A stretch of 64,000 nt of DNA from Paracoccaceae bacterium (GCA_016938875.1 JAFGTV010000026.1:1-64000); one strand, 5' to 3'. Numbered from the stretch's first letter, positions 54,383 through 64,000 are shown. Numbers and translations: made by a program. Notes: generated by a model not told the origin, from the sequence alone.

Positions 54383-56359
54383 ATGTTTATTGAGCTTGGC
54401 CACTTTGCCCTGACCCTCGCCTTCGCCATCGCCCTTGTGCAGATGGTGATCCCCCTTATTGGTGCCCAAAAGGGTTGGAGCGGCTGGATGGCCGTTGCGG
54501 AACCTGCCGCCACCGCGCAGTTCCTGCTGACCGGCTTCAGCTTTGCGGCGCTGACCTACGCGTTCGTCACCTCGGACTTTTCGCTGCGGGTGGTGGTGGC
54601 GAACTCGCACACGCTCAAACCGATGCTCTACAAGGTATCGGGCGTGTGGGGCAACCACGAGGGGTCCATGCTACTGTGGGTGCTGATCGTGACCCTGTTC
54701 GGGGCCATGGCGGCGTGGTTCGGGGGCGGCTTGCCGCCCACTCTGCGCGCGCGGGTGCTGGCGGTGCAATCCTCGATCGCGGTGGCGTTTTTCGCCTTTA
54801 TCCTCTTTACCTCCAACCCGTTCGAGCGGCTGGCCGTGCCCCCCTTCAACGGGCAGGATCTGAACCCTCTGTTGCAGGATCCCGGCCTCGCGTTCCATCC
54901 GCCGTTCCTGTACCTGGGCTATGTCGGGCTCTCGATCTGTTTTTCGTTTGCCGTCGCGGCGCTGATCGAGGGGCGCGTCGACGCCGCCTGGGGGCGCTGG
55001 GTGCGGCCCTGGACCTTGCTGGCCTGGATCTGCCTGACCATCGGGATCGCCCTGGGCAGTTGGTGGGCCTATTACGAATTGGGTTGGGGCGGCTTCTGGT
55101 TCTGGGATCCGGTCGAGAATGCCTCGTTCATGCCCTGGCTGATCGCCGCCGCGTTGCTGCATTCGGCCATCGTCGTGGAAAAGCGCGAGGCGCTGAAAAG
55201 CTGGACCATCCTGTTGGCCATCGTCGCGTTCGGCTTCTCGCTGATCGGGGCGTTCATCACCCGCTCTGGCGTGATCACCAGTGTTCATGCCTTTGCCTCG
55301 GACCCCGAACGGGGGGTGTTCCTGCTGTTGATCCTGGCGGTGTTCATGGGCGGCGCGCTGACACTCTTTGCCGCGCGCGCCAGCGTGATGGAGGCCAAGG
55401 GCGTCTTTGGCCTGGCCAGTCGGGAAACCGCGCTGGTGCTCAACAACATCCTGTTGGCGGTGGCGGCCCTGGTGGTTTTCGTGGGCACGATCTGGCCGCT
55501 GGTGGCCGAGATGTTCTTTGACCGCAAACTGTCGGTCGGGGCGCCGTTCTTTGACATGGCGTTCACGCCGTTCATGATGGTGCTGGGTCTGATCATGCCG
55601 ATCGGCGCGCTGTTGCCGTGGAAACGTGCGCGTATCGGCGTTGCCCTGCGCAAGCTGGTGCCGGCGATGATCCTGGCGGTGGCCTTGGGCGCGCTGGCCT
55701 ATGCGATGCAAAGCGGCAAGACAGCGCTTGGCCCGGTCGGCGTGGCCATGGGCGCGTGGCTGATCTCGGGGGCCGCGACGGACCTGCTGGGCCGTGCCGG
55801 ACGTGGGGGGCTGGGGGCGAAACTGTCGCGATTGACCCGCCTGCCGCGCGCCGACTGGGGCAAGAGCGTGGCCCATGCGGGGCTGGGGATTTCCATGTTG
55901 GGGATCGCCGCCGTGACCGCCTGGCAGCAAGAGGATATCCGCGTCACCCAGATCGGTGAGCGGTTCGAGGTGGGCGCCTACGGCGTGATCCTGGAAAAAG
56001 TCGAGCGGATCGAGGGGCCGAACTATATCTCGACCACCGCCACCATGAGCCTGTGGAAGGGGGATCGCCAAATCTCTACCCTGCATCCCGAAAAGCGGGT
56101 CTATCCCGTGGCGGGCATGCCCACCACCGAGGCGGCGCTGGACAACGGCTTGTTCCGCGACCTGTACCTGGTGATCGGGGATCCGCAAGAGGGCGGCGGC
56201 TGGGCGGTGCGGACCTATGTGAAACCCTTTGTGAACTGGATCTGGTTGGGCGCGCTGGTGATGGCGTTGGGCGGCGGGCTGAGCCTGTCCGACCGGCGCG
56301 TGCGCGTCGCCGCCGGTGCGCGCAAGTCGCGCGCCGCAACCCCCGTCCCTGCGGAGTAG
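54383..56359 (+). CDS. ccmF: Cytochrome c heme lyase subunit CcmF
   Basis: Polytopic membrane protein of system I cytochrome c maturation, 658 residues. Heme-handling WWD domain: YYELGWGGFWFWDPVENASFMPWL; multiple TM helices; conserved His residues near LHSAI. Works with CcmH and CcmE to attach heme. Lies directly downstream of the lysis cassette and immediately before ccmH. Confidence 0.95.
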   Translation: MFIELGHFALTLAFAIALVQMVIPLIGAQKGWSGWMAVAEPAATAQFLLTGFSFAALTYAFVTSDFSLRVVVANSHTLKPMLYKVSGVWGNHEGSMLLWVLIVTLFGAMAAWFGGGLPPTLRARVLAVQSSIAVAFFAFILFTSNPFERLAVPPFNGQDLNPLLQDPGLAFHPPFLYLGYVGLSICFSFAVAALIEGRVDAAWGRWVRPWTLLAWICLTIGIALGSWWAYYELGWGGFWFWDPVENASFMPWLIAAALLHSAIVVEKREALKSWTILLAIVAFGFSLIGAFITRSGVITSVHAFASDPERGVFLLLILAVFMGGALTLFAARASVMEAKGVFGLASRETALVLNNILLAVAALVVFVGTIWPLVAEMFFDRKLSVGAPFFDMAFTPFMMVLGLIMPIGALLPWKRARIGVALRKLVPAMILAVALGALAYAMQSGKTALGPVGVAMGAWLISGAATDLLGRAGRGGLGAKLSRLTRLPRADWGKSVAHAGLGISMLGIAAVTAWQQEDIRVTQIGERFEVGAYGVILEKVERIEGPNYISTTATMSLWKGDRQISTLHPEKRVYPVAGMPTTEAALDNGLFRDLYLVIGDPQEGGGWAVRTYVKPFVNWIWLGALVMALGGGLSLSDRRVRVAAGARKSRAATPVPAE

Positions 56360-56364
56360 GCGCG

Positions 56365-56829
56365 ATGCTGCGATCCCTGATCCTGACCTTGGCAATGACC
56401 CTGGGGCTGGTCCTGCCGGCGCTGGCGGTCGAGCCGTCCGAGATGCTGGCCGACCCCGCGCAAGAGGCCCGCGCGCGCGAGCTGTCCCAAGGGCTGCGCT
56501 GCCTGGTGTGTCGCAACGAGAATATCGACGATTCCAATGCCGAACTGGCCCAGGAATTGCGGGTTCTGGTGCGCGAGCGGATCACCGAAGGCGACACCGA
56601 TGACGAGGTGTTGGCCTATCTGGTGGACCGCTACGGCGAGTTTGTGCTGCTCAAACCCACGGCCGAGGGGTCCAACCTGGTGCTCTACGTGGCCGGGCCG
56701 ACGATGCTGGGGCTGGGGCTGTTGGTGGCGCTGTTCTATATCCTGGGCCGGCGCGGGCGCGAGGCAAGCACCTCCAAGGGGCTCAGCGCCGAGGAAGAGG
56801 CCCGCCTGAAAGAGATCATGGGCGAGTGA
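56365..56829 (+). CDS. ccmH: Cytochrome c maturation thiol reductase CcmH
   Basis: 154 residues with a signal peptide (MLRSLILTLAMTLGLVLPALA). Active-site CxxC in LRCLVCRNENIDDSNAELAQELR, the family's typical thioredoxin-like helix, then a C-terminal membrane helix (VLYVAGPTMLGLGLLVALFYI). It reduces the CXXCH of apocytochromes for heme attachment. Ends the ccm gene group; a paaG-like gene follows. Confidence 0.93.
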   Translation: MLRSLILTLAMTLGLVLPALAVEPSEMLADPAQEARARELSQGLRCLVCRNENIDDSNAELAQELRVLVRERITEGDTDDEVLAYLVDRYGEFVLLKPTAEGSNLVLYVAGPTMLGLGLLVALFYILGRRGREASTSKGLSAEEEARLKEIMGE

Positions 56830-56912
56830 CGCACCGCCCGTGACCCAGCGTTTCCCTTTCCCCGGCCGCCCAGGGATGTAATCTGGCACCCGACGCCGGA
56901 AAGAGAGGGCCC

Positions 56913-57689
56913 ATGGTCTACAAGGTCATTGATTACGCGGTAACGGGCGGTGTGGCGGTGCTGACGCTGAACCGTCCCGACGTGATGAACGCGCTCAACA
57001 CCCAGATGCGGGCCGAGATCCTGGATGCCGTGCGCCATGCCCCGCAAGAGGCCAGGGTGCTGGTGCTGACCGGGGCGGGGCGGGCGTTCTGTTCGGGTCA
57101 GGACCTGGGGGATCGCGCCACGATCCATCACATCGACCTGGAGCGCACCCTGCGCGATGAATACGAGCCGATGCTGCGCGCGCTCTATGATTGCCCGATC
57201 CCGACGATTGCCGCGGTCAACGGCCCGGCGGCGGGGGCGGGGGCGAACCTGGCGCTGGCCGCGGATGTGGTCATCGCGTCCGAGGCGGCGATGTTCCTTC
57301 AGGCCTTTACCCGGATCGGGTTGATCCCCGATGCGGGCGGCACCTATTGGCTGCCGCGCCAGATCGGCTTTGCCCGGGCGATGGGGGCGGCCCTGTTCGC
57401 CGAGCCGATCCCGGCGCGCCAGGCCGCCGATTGGGGCATGATCTGGGAGGCGGTGCCCGAGGACGGCTTCGCCGCCCATTGGCAGGCCCGCGCGGCGCAA
57501 CTGGCAACCGGGCCGACGCTGGCCTATGGCAAGCTGAAACAGGCGCTGCGCACCTCTTGGGACAACGACCTGGAGGCGCAGCTGTCGCTGGAGGCCGAGT
57601 TGCAGGGCGATTGCGGCACCACCCATGATTTCAAGGAAGGCGTTGTCGCGTTCCTGGAAAAGCGCAAACCCCGGTTCGAGGGGCGATAG
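56913..57689 (+). CDS. Enoyl-CoA hydratase/isomerase (PaaG-like)
   Basis: 258 residues. Crotonase core with oxyanion residues in TGAGRAFCSGQDLGDRA and AAVNGPAAGAGANLALAADVV. The SGQDL form and overall layout match 2-(1,2-epoxy-1,2-dihydrophenyl)acetyl-CoA isomerase (PaaG) rather than short fatty-acid hydratases. No other phenylacetate genes are nearby, so general enoyl-CoA chemistry is possible too. Convergent with gltA, with a shared hairpin between. Confidence 0.82.
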   Translation: MVYKVIDYAVTGGVAVLTLNRPDVMNALNTQMRAEILDAVRHAPQEARVLVLTGAGRAFCSGQDLGDRATIHHIDLERTLRDEYEPMLRALYDCPIPTIAAVNGPAAGAGANLALAADVVIASEAAMFLQAFTRIGLIPDAGGTYWLPRQIGFARAMGAALFAEPIPARQAADWGMIWEAVPEDGFAAHWQARAAQLATGPTLAYGKLKQALRTSWDNDLEAQLSLEAELQGDCGTTHDFKEGVVAFLEKRKPRFEGR

Positions 57690-57719
57690 GGGCGCAAACC
57701 CCGCGCTTACAGACGCAAA

Positions 57720-57741
57720 CGGCGGCCCCTGGGGGCCGCCG
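57720..57741. terminator. Bidirectional hairpin between paaG-like gene and gltA
   Basis: CGGCGGCC (57720-57727) and GGCCGCCG (57734-57741) form an 8-bp perfect stem with a CCTGGG loop between convergent genes. T tracts on either side are short, so efficiency is uncertain. Confidence 0.6.
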
Positions 57742-57771
57742 CTGTCGTTTCGGGGGGCGGGTTGGGCCGCC

Positions 57772-59067
57772 TCAGCGGTCCTCGACATCCACATAGTCGC
57801 GCCGCACCTCGCCGGTATAGAGCTGACGCGGGCGACCGATTTTCATGGTCGGGTCCGAAATCATTTCTTTCCACTGGGAAATCCAGCCCACCGTGCGGCT
57901 GACCGCAAAGATCGGCGTGAACATCGAGGTCGGGAACCCCATCGCGTCCAGGATGATGCCCGAATAGAAATCGACGTTGGGATAGAGCTTTTTCGAGATG
58001 AAATACTCGTCCTCCAGCGCGATCTTCTCCAGTTCCTTGGCGACCTTCAGGGTCTCGTTGTTCTCGACCCCCAAGAGGTCCAGAACCTCGTCTGCGGATT
58101 GCTTCATCACGTTGGCGCGCGGGTCGTGGTTCTTGTAGACCCGGTGACCGAAGCCCATCAGGCGGAACGGATCGGTCTTGTCCTTGGCGCGGGCGATGAA
58201 TTCGGGGATCCGATCCACCGTGCCGATCTCTTGCAGCATCTCCAGGCAGGCCTGGTTGGCGCCGCCATGGGCCGGCCCCCACAAACAGGCGATCCCGGCC
58301 GCGATACAGGCAAACGGGTTGGCGCCCGAACTGCCCGCCAGCCGCACCGTCGAGGTCGAGGCGTTCTGCTCGTGATCGGCATGCAGGGTAAAGATGCGGT
58401 CCATGGCGCGGGTCAGGATCGGGTCGACCTCGTATTCCTCGGCCGGAACCGCGAAACACATCCGCAAGAAGTTCGAGGCGTAATCCAGGTCGTTGCGCGG
58501 ATAGATGAACGGCTGGCCGATCGAATACTTATAGGCCATCGCCGCGATCGTGGGCACCTTGGCGATCATGCGGATCGAGGCGACCTCGCGCTGCCAGGGG
58601 TCCGAGATGTCGGTCGAGTCGTGATAGAAGGCCGACATCGCGCCGACCACACCCACCATCGTCGCCATCGGATGCGCATCGCGCCGGAACCCGCGGAAGA
58701 AGTTGTGCATCTGCTCGTGCACCATGGTGTGGCGGGTCACGCGGTTTTCGAAATCCTCCAGCTCGGCGGCGGTCGGCAATTCGCCGTACAGCAGCAGGTA
58801 GCAGACTTCGAGAAAATGCGATTTCTCGGCCAGTTGGTCGATTGGATAGCCGCGATGCAGCAGCTCACCCTTGTCCCCGTCGATAAAGGTGATCGTGGAT
58901 TCGCAAGACGAGGTCGAGGTAAAGCCCGGATCGTGGGTAAAGACCCCCATCGCGCCGTAAAGCTTGCGAATGTCGATCACGTCGGGGCCGTCGGATGGGC
59001 TGAGCACCGGCAATTCGATGGATTTGTCACCCAGGGTCAGCGTTGCGGTTCTCGTGCTGTCAGCCAT
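57772..59067 (-). CDS. gltA: Citrate synthase
   Basis: Type II (hexameric) citrate synthase, 431 residues, with AGAGGGA 5 nt upstream. Catalytic His in [26 protein letters not shown], second His in [13 protein letters not shown], and the Asp-containing [11 protein letters not shown]. The N-terminal beta domain ([22 protein letters not shown]) is typical of the NADH-regulated form. Upstream of it on the same strand is gltX. Confidence 0.97.
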   Translation of the reverse strand: MADSTRTATLTLGDKSIELPVLSPSDGPDVIDIRKLYGAMGVFTHDPGFTSTSSCESTITFIDGDKGELLHRGYPIDQLAEKSHFLEVCYLLLYGELPTAAELEDFENRVTRHTMVHEQMHNFFRGFRRDAHPMATMVGVVGAMSAFYHDSTDISDPWQREVASIRMIAKVPTIAAMAYKYSIGQPFIYPRNDLDYASNFLRMCFAVPAEEYEVDPILTRAMDRIFTLHADHEQNASTSTVRLAGSSGANPFACIAAGIACLWGPAHGGANQACLEMLQEIGTVDRIPEFIARAKDKTDPFRLMGFGHRVYKNHDPRANVMKQSADEVLDLLGVENNETLKVAKELEKIALEDEYFISKKLYPNVDFYSGIILDAMGFPTSMFTPIFAVSRTVGWISQWKEMISDPTMKIGRPRQLYTGEVRRDYVDVEDR

Positions 59068-59150
59068 GAAAGTCCCTCTTGATTCGAGAGACCGGGCCGC
59101 TTTCCCTCGCGGCGCCGGTCGGTGGCGTGCCGGACCTTTGGCGTCGTGCC

Positions 59151-60554
59151 TCAGCCCTGGGTGTCAGCCAGCCGGGCGAGTGTTTCCTCCCGGCCGATGA
59201 CAAGCATCATGTCAAAGACGCTGGGCGATACCGTGCGCCCGGCGAGTGCCGCGCGCAAGGGCTGAGCGAGTTTGCCGAGTTTCAGCCCATGGGCCTCGGC
59301 CACCTCGCTTACCGCCGCTTCCAGCGCGTCGCGGGTCCAGCTAGCACTTTGCAGATGCGGCGTCAATTCCGCCAGTATACCACGGGATACATCATCCAGT
59401 GCCTTGGCCGCTTTTTCATCCGGCGTGAACGGACGTTCCGCCAAAATAAAATGGGCTTTCTCAAGAAGTTGGGGATAGGATTTCACTCCCGCCTTCAGCA
59501 CGGGCAGCGCGCGGGCCAAACCGGTTGACTGCGCGTCACTCAGCGCGGGTTGATCGGTTGCGGCCAGGTAATCGCCCAGTTCACGCAGCAGCGCAGCATC
59601 ATCCATTACCGCGAAATGCTGGCCCGACAGGTTGTCGAGTTTTTTGAAATCGAACCGGGCGGGGGATTTGCCGATCCCGTCGAAGCCGAACCACGCGGTG
59701 GCCTGCGCATCGTCGAAAAATTCATCGTCGCCATGGGACCAGCCCAGCCGGGCCAGGTAGTTGCGCATCGCGGGTGCGGGATAGCCCATCGCCTGGTATT
59801 CCTCGACCCCCAGCGCGCCGTGGCGTTTCGACAGTTTCTTGCCGTCGGGCCCGTGGATCAGCGGGATATGCGCCCAGACCGGCACGTCCCAGCCCATGGC
59901 GTGATAGATCTGCATCTGCCGCGCGGCATTGGCCAGGTGGTCGTCGCCCCGGATCACATGGGTCACGCCCATGTCATGGTCATCGACCACCACCGCCAGC
60001 ATATAGGTGGGCGTCCCGTCCGAGCGCAGCAGAACCATGTCGTCCAACTGGTCGTTCTTCCAGGTGACATCGCCCTGCACCTGGTCGCGGATCACCGTGA
60101 CCCCGTCGCGCGGCGCCTTGAGGCGCACCACGCAGGGCGCATCGGGATGGGTCGCCGGGTCCGCGTCGCGCCACGGGCTGAGATACAGGGTCGAGCGCCC
60201 CTCGGCCTTGGCCGTTTCGCGAAAGGCCGCGATTTCATCCTGCGTGGCAAAGCACTTATAGGCGTGCCCCGCGGCCAGCATCTGGTGCGCGACCTCGGCG
60301 TGGCGGTCCATGCGGGCGAACTGGCTGATCGGCTCGCCGTCCCAGTCCAGCCCCAGCCAGCGCAGCCCTTTCAGGATCGCGGCCGTCGCCTCGGGGGTCG
60401 AGCGGGCGCGGTCGGTATCCTCGATCCGCAGCAGGAACTTGCCGCCGCGCCCGCGCGCGTACAGCCAGTTGAACAGCGCCGTGCGCGCGCCGCCGATATG
60501 CAGATACCCGGTGGGCGAAGGGGCGAAACGGGTAACGACAGGGGCCTGGGACAT
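59151..60554 (-). CDS. gltX: Glutamyl-tRNA synthetase
   Basis: 467 residues from ATG 60554 ([24 protein letters not shown]). Class I signature HIGG and KLSKRHGA (KMSKS counterpart) are intact. Alphaproteobacteria often carry two GluRS genes, one charging tRNA-Gln as well; which copy this is cannot be decided here. An upstream ATG (60578) adds eight residues without family character. Divergent from comEC. Confidence 0.96.
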   Translation of the reverse strand: MSQAPVVTRFAPSPTGYLHIGGARTALFNWLYARGRGGKFLLRIEDTDRARSTPEATAAILKGLRWLGLDWDGEPISQFARMDRHAEVAHQMLAAGHAYKCFATQDEIAAFRETAKAEGRSTLYLSPWRDADPATHPDAPCVVRLKAPRDGVTVIRDQVQGDVTWKNDQLDDMVLLRSDGTPTYMLAVVVDDHDMGVTHVIRGDDHLANAARQMQIYHAMGWDVPVWAHIPLIHGPDGKKLSKRHGALGVEEYQAMGYPAPAMRNYLARLGWSHGDDEFFDDAQATAWFGFDGIGKSPARFDFKKLDNLSGQHFAVMDDAALLRELGDYLAATDQPALSDAQSTGLARALPVLKAGVKSYPQLLEKAHFILAERPFTPDEKAAKALDDVSRGILAELTPHLQSASWTRDALEAAVSEVAEAHGLKLGKLAQPLRAALAGRTVSPSVFDMMLVIGREETLARLADTQG

Positions 60555-60631
60555 GCGCCTTAACCTTTTGGACACCATGTTGGGGATAGCGTTGGCCCCT
60601 GTCTAGGAGATCACCGCACAGAGGACAAGCC

Positions 60632-62659
60632 GTGCAACCGCTTCGCGCGCTCGAGGCCCAGAGGGGGCATTTGTTCGTCTGGGCGCCGGTGCTGCTGGCG
60701 TTGGGGATCGGCCTGTATTTCGCGCTGCGGTTTGAGCCGCCGGTTTGGGTCTTTGCGCTGGCGGGGATCTTTGCGCTGATGTGCGGGCTGACGGCCCGTC
60801 GCACGCCGCTCTGGGGGCCGGTGCTGTTGGCGCTGGGGCTGGTGGCGGGCGGGTTCGCGCTGGCCGCGCTGCGCAGCCACCACGTCGCCGCCCCCAAGCT
60901 GGAGTATCGCTTTTATGGTGCACTCGAGGGGCGGGTGATCGCGCTGGACCGTTCGCTGTCGGATGCGCCGCGGCTGATGCTCGACCAGCTTTGGCTGGAG
61001 GGGATCGCGCCAGCCGCCACGCCGCTGCGCGCGCGCGTGTCGCTGCACGGGCAGGGCGGGGTCATTGACCCGACGCCGGGCACCCGCGTGGCCATGATGG
61101 CGCATCTGTCGCCCCCCGCCGCGCCGGCCGAACCGGGCGGGTTCGACTTTCGCCGGCATGCCTGGTTTCAGCGACTGGGGGCGGTGGGATATGCCCGCAG
61201 CCCGGCCGTCGCGCTGACCCCGCCAAGGGGCGGGCTGACGCTGATCGTGCACCGCGCGCGAATGCACCTGTCGGCGGCGCTGCGCGCGCGCATTCCAGGC
61301 GACCAGGGGGCGTTCGCCGCGGCGATCCTGACCGGGGATCGGTCCGCGATGTCGCGCGACACGCTGCAACAGCTGCGCGATTCCAACCTGGCCCACCTGT
61401 TGGCGATCTCGGGGCTGCATATGGGGCTGTTGACGGGGGTTGTCTTTGCCGCGCTGCGCTATGGCCTGGCGCTGATCCCGGCGCTGGCGCTGCGGCTGCC
61501 GATCAAGAAACTGGCGGCGGTGGGCGCGCTGGCCGCCGGCGCGGTCTACCTGGCGCTGTCGGGCGGCAATGTCGCGACCGAGCGGGCCTTTGTCATGGTC
61601 GCGGTGGTCTTTGGCGCGGTTCTGGCCGACCGGCGCGCGCTGACGTTGCGCGCGGTGGCGGTGGCGGCGCTGATCGTGCTGGTGATGGCGCCCGAAAGCC
61701 TGACCCAGGCGGGGTTCCAGATGTCCTTTGCCGCGACCACCGCGCTGGTGGCGGTGTTCGGCGCGTTGCGCACCCTGCCCGAGGGGCACTGGCGGCCGCC
61801 CCGCTGGGCGCGCGCAGGCTTGGCGGTGGTGCTGTCCTCGGCGGTGGCGGGGGCGGCGACGGCGCCCTTTGGCGCGGCGCATTTCAACCAGGTCGCGCAA
61901 TACGGGCTGGTGGCGAACCTGATGTCGGTGCCGTTGATGGGGGCGCTGGTGATCCCGGCGGCGGTCCTGGCCGCGTGCCTGGCGCCCTTTGGCCTGGCGG
62001 TCCTGGGACTGGAGCCGATGCGCCTGGGCATCGCCTGGATCCTGGCCGTGGCCGACCGCGTCGCGGGGCTGGAGGGGGCGGTGTGGCCGGTGGTGACACC
62101 GGGGGCCGTGGTCTTGCCCCTGATGTCGCTGGGCGCGCTGTGGGTGATCTTGTGGCAGGGGCGGGTGCGGGTCGCGGGGGTGCTGCCCGTGGTGCTGGCG
62201 CTGGGGCTATGGAGCCAGGCGACGCGCCCGGCGTTGTTGATCGCCGAGAGCGGGGGGCTGATGGGCGGGCTGGGCCCCCAGGGGCGGGCGCTGTCGAAGC
62301 TCAAGGGCGAAGGGTTCGTGGCGGAAAGCTGGTTGGAAAACGATGGCGACCACGCCGACCAGGCGGCGGGTTTTGCACGACCGGGACTGGGCGGGGTGCC
62401 CGGCGCGCAGGTGGCGCAGGTCGGGGGCGCGCGCTTTACCCTCGTGACGGGGCGCGGATGGGCCGAACGGATCGGCCCGGCCTGTGCCTCGGGATGGGTG
62501 GTGGTGCCCCAGGTTGTGGCGGATGCGCCCGCGGCCTGTGACCTGTTGGACCGGCGTGCGCTGGCCGGATCCGGCGCATTGGCGGTGGACGCGGGGCGCG
62601 ACGGCCCACGCCTGGTTTCCGCGCGGGACCGGGTGGGCGATCGACCGTGGAGCGAGTGA
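60632..62659 (+). CDS. comEC: ComEC/Rec2-family DNA-uptake channel protein
   Basis: 675 residues from GTG 60632 with GAGGA 6 nt upstream. N-terminal TM helices, a DUF4131/OB-like region (EYRFYGALEGRVIALDRSLSDAPRLML), and the ComEC core with LAHLLAISGLHMGLLTGVVF and GGNVATERAFVM. The usual C-terminal metallo-beta-lactamase domain is absent or strongly degenerate: no HXHXDH, only NDGDHADQA. Would form the inner-membrane channel for single-stranded DNA uptake. Followed closely by lexA, convergent. Confidence 0.9.
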   Translation: MQPLRALEAQRGHLFVWAPVLLALGIGLYFALRFEPPVWVFALAGIFALMCGLTARRTPLWGPVLLALGLVAGGFALAALRSHHVAAPKLEYRFYGALEGRVIALDRSLSDAPRLMLDQLWLEGIAPAATPLRARVSLHGQGGVIDPTPGTRVAMMAHLSPPAAPAEPGGFDFRRHAWFQRLGAVGYARSPAVALTPPRGGLTLIVHRARMHLSAALRARIPGDQGAFAAAILTGDRSAMSRDTLQQLRDSNLAHLLAISGLHMGLLTGVVFAALRYGLALIPALALRLPIKKLAAVGALAAGAVYLALSGGNVATERAFVMVAVVFGAVLADRRALTLRAVAVAALIVLVMAPESLTQAGFQMSFAATTALVAVFGALRTLPEGHWRPPRWARAGLAVVLSSAVAGAATAPFGAAHFNQVAQYGLVANLMSVPLMGALVIPAAVLAACLAPFGLAVLGLEPMRLGIAWILAVADRVAGLEGAVWPVVTPGAVVLPLMSLGALWVILWQGRVRVAGVLPVVLALGLWSQATRPALLIAESGGLMGGLGPQGRALSKLKGEGFVAESWLENDGDHADQAAGFARPGLGGVPGAQVAQVGGARFTLVTGRGWAERIGPACASGWVVVPQVVADAPAACDLLDRRALAGSGALAVDAGRDGPRLVSARDRVGDRPWSE

Positions 62660-62667
62660 TCCGCCGC

Positions 62668-63357
62668 CTAGTAGCTGCGGATCAGCCCGACCAAACGGCC
62701 CTGGACCTTGACCTGATCGGCGCGCAGCAGGCGCGTTTCATAGGCCGGGTTGGCCGCCTCCAGCGCGATCATCTCGCCCTTGCGGCGAAACCGTTTCAGC
62801 GTCGCCTCGTGCCCCTCGACCAGGGCGACGACGATCTCGCCATTCTCGGCGGTATTTTGTTCGCGGATCACAACCACGTCGCCGTCATTGATCCCGGCCT
62901 CGATCATCGAGTCGCCCTTGACCTCCAGCGCATAGTGGCGCCCGCGTCCCGACAGCATGGTCCCGGGCACCGCGACATGGTGCGACACGTCTGAAATGGC
63001 CTCGATCGGGGTGCCGGCGGCGATGCGGCCCATCACGGGCAGCTCCAGCGCGCCCGCAGCCTCGACCGGCAGGGCATGGGCGGGGGGCGGGGGCGGCGCG
63101 CCGCCCTGGATGACGCTGGGTTGAAAGCCCCTGGCCTCCATCGCGTCGGGCAGTTTGATGATCTCGATCGCACGGGCGCGATGGGCCAGGCGGCGGATAA
63201 AGCCTCGCTCCTCCAGCGCCGTGATCAGCCGGTGGATCCCTGATTTGGAGCGCAGGTCCAGCGCATCCTTCATCTCGTCGAACGAGGGCGGCACGCCGTC
63301 GCGTTGCATCCGTTTATGAATGAATTCAAGCAGATCGAGCTGTTTGCGCGTCAGCAT
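62668..63357 (-). CDS. lexA: LexA repressor
   Basis: SOS master repressor, 229 residues from ATG 63357 ([17 protein letters not shown]). N-terminal winged HTH with [18 protein letters not shown], autocleavage site Ala-Gly in [10 protein letters not shown], and catalytic Ser in GDSMIEAGI with Lys in EATLKRF. The frame continues to 63390 without character. A LexA box lies upstream, so it is autoregulated. Confidence 0.97.
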   Translation of the reverse strand: MLTRKQLDLLEFIHKRMQRDGVPPSFDEMKDALDLRSKSGIHRLITALEERGFIRRLAHRARAIEIIKLPDAMEARGFQPSVIQGGAPPPPPAHALPVEAAGALELPVMGRIAAGTPIEAISDVSHHVAVPGTMLSGRGRHYALEVKGDSMIEAGINDGDVVVIREQNTAENGEIVVALVEGHEATLKRFRRKGEMIALEAANPAYETRLLRADQVKVQGRLVGLIRSY

Positions 63358-63390
63358 GGGGCCCTCCGTCACCGACAGGTGTTCGCCCAT

Positions 63391-63405
63391 GTTCTATCCA
63401 TGTTC
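63391..63405 (-). promoter_or_regulatory. LexA box upstream of lexA
   Basis: GTTC (63391-63394), seven bases, GTTC (63402-63405), read on the plus strand: an exact alphaproteobacterial SOS box 34 bp upstream of the lexA start. Confidence 0.88.
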
Positions 63406-63428
63406 ACGGTTTGTGTCAAGCACGGCCG

Positions 63429-64000
63429 CTAGAGCGGCAGATAGTCCACGCTGTCGCCGGCGCGGCGTGGCGCGTCGCCGGGCGGGCGCACGATCAGCGC
63501 GCGGGCCTGGGACAGCACACTCAGCAGCGCGCTGTCCTGACGGTCGAACGGGGCCAGCCCGTCGGGGGTGATCCGGGCGCGCAGGTAATGCTCGCGCGGG
63601 CCATTGGCCGGCAGATCGGTGGCCAGCACACCGTGCAGGCGCGACGCGGGCGCGGCGGGCAGCCCGTGCATCACCCGCAGCGTGGGCAGCACGAAAACCT
63701 GGCCGCAGACCAGCGCCGACACCGGGTTCCCCGGCAGCCCGATCATCACTGCGGGGCCCATTCGCCCGGCCATCAGCGGTTTGCCCGGTCGCATCGCCAC
63801 CTTGTAGAAGCTTTTCGCCATTCCCAGCGCGGCCGCGACGGGGCCGACGATGTCATGATCCCCCACCGACGCGCCGCCGATCGTCAGGATCAGATCGGCC
63901 CCCTCGGCCAGGTCAAAAACGGTTTTCAGCGACGCCTCGGTGTCGCGCGCGATGGGCAGCAGGCGGGCGCGGGCGCCCTCGGCCTCGACCATCGCCTTTA
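63429..64000 (-). CDS. moeA: Molybdopterin molybdenumtransferase MoeA (partial)
   Basis: The frame runs off the window end, so the N-terminal half is missing. The visible C-terminal 190 residues contain GGASVGDHDIVGPV, the MoeA/MoaB core with KVAMRPGKPLMAG, IGLPGNPVSALVC and a C-terminal beta domain. It inserts molybdenum into adenylylated molybdopterin. A MVEAE start at 63992 is internal, since the frame is open to the edge. Confidence 0.92.
   Translation of the reverse strand, partial: KAMVEAEGARARLLPIARDTEASLKTVFDLAEGADLILTIGGASVGDHDIVGPVAAALGMAKSFYKVAMRPGKPLMAGRMGPAVMIGLPGNPVSALVCGQVFVLPTLRVMHGLPAAPASRLHGVLATDLPANGPREHYLRARITPDGLAPFDRQDSALLSVLSQARALIVRPPGDAPRRAGDSVDYLPL

Noticed and set aside
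63381-63394. GTTC-N6-GTTC just beside the lexA SOS box
   Set aside because: Spacing is six, not seven; the next pair (63391-63405) is the exact box. It may still contribute weakly.

Overview
The window is high-GC chromosome from an alphaproteobacterium, almost certainly a member of the Rhodobacteraceae. The evidence is the gene order (xerD / aroK-aroB; purL-bolA-grxD; ccmE / lysis genes / ccmF-ccmH; gltA-gltX / comEC-lexA-moeA), alphaproteobacterial GTTC-N7-GTTC LexA boxes, a VPLPA-CTERM-type exported protein, DUF6477- and DUF6456-type proteins and a holin of the gene-transfer-agent (GTA) family. It is mainly core chromosome: no insertion sequence, CRISPR array, rRNA or tRNA gene was seen.

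Layout. 1-4.4 kb: xerD and a secreted protein leftward, divergent from aroK-aroB. 4.5-7.3 kb: a polyamine/opine-type ABC importer without its binding protein. 7.4-11.6 kb: leftward run P-loop ATPase-metA-hydrolase-ppk2-tetR. 11.7-17 kb: leftward FadL-like porin, EamA exporter, ABM monooxygenase, guaA and a second FadL-like porin. 17-26.9 kb: MttB-like methyltransferase, DUF6477/DUF6456 genes, lipA, M48 protease, rhodanese, SOS-linked uvrA, patatin. 27-36.1 kb: small membrane proteins, a Crp/Fnr regulator and valine degradation (isobutyryl-CoA dehydrogenase, HIB-CoA hydrolase, mmsB, plus mmsA with a divergent LysR), interleaved with a YbdK-type ligase, a VPLPA-CTERM protein and a DsrE-family protein. 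37-46 kb: CBS protein, coaD, tkt, a coiled-coil protein with zapA, then purL-bolA-grxD, a candidate small RNA and a LysR gene. 46-52.5 kb: indolepyruvate oxidoreductase, acyltransferase, murI, argC. 52.5-56.8 kb: ccmE, ccmF and ccmH with an endolysin-holin-small-membrane-protein cassette lodged between ccmE and ccmF. 56.9-64 kb: enoyl-CoA hydratase, gltA, gltX, comEC, lexA, and moeA running off the end.

Points that most need a second look: (1) xerD carries an in-frame patch that matches the poly-T-P5 Illumina flow-cell oligonucleotide and removes a catalytic histidine, so this is probably an assembly artefact; (2) a compact, unannotated small RNA candidate with a 10-bp 5' stem, a single-stranded CCUCC segment and a strong terminator at 44996-45070; (3) the GTA-type endolysin is frameshifted by one missing G in a G run, and a strong intrinsic terminator ends one base before its start codon; (4) a Crp/Fnr regulator is the fourth gene of an ATGA-chained valine operon that has a perfect 14-bp palindrome upstream.
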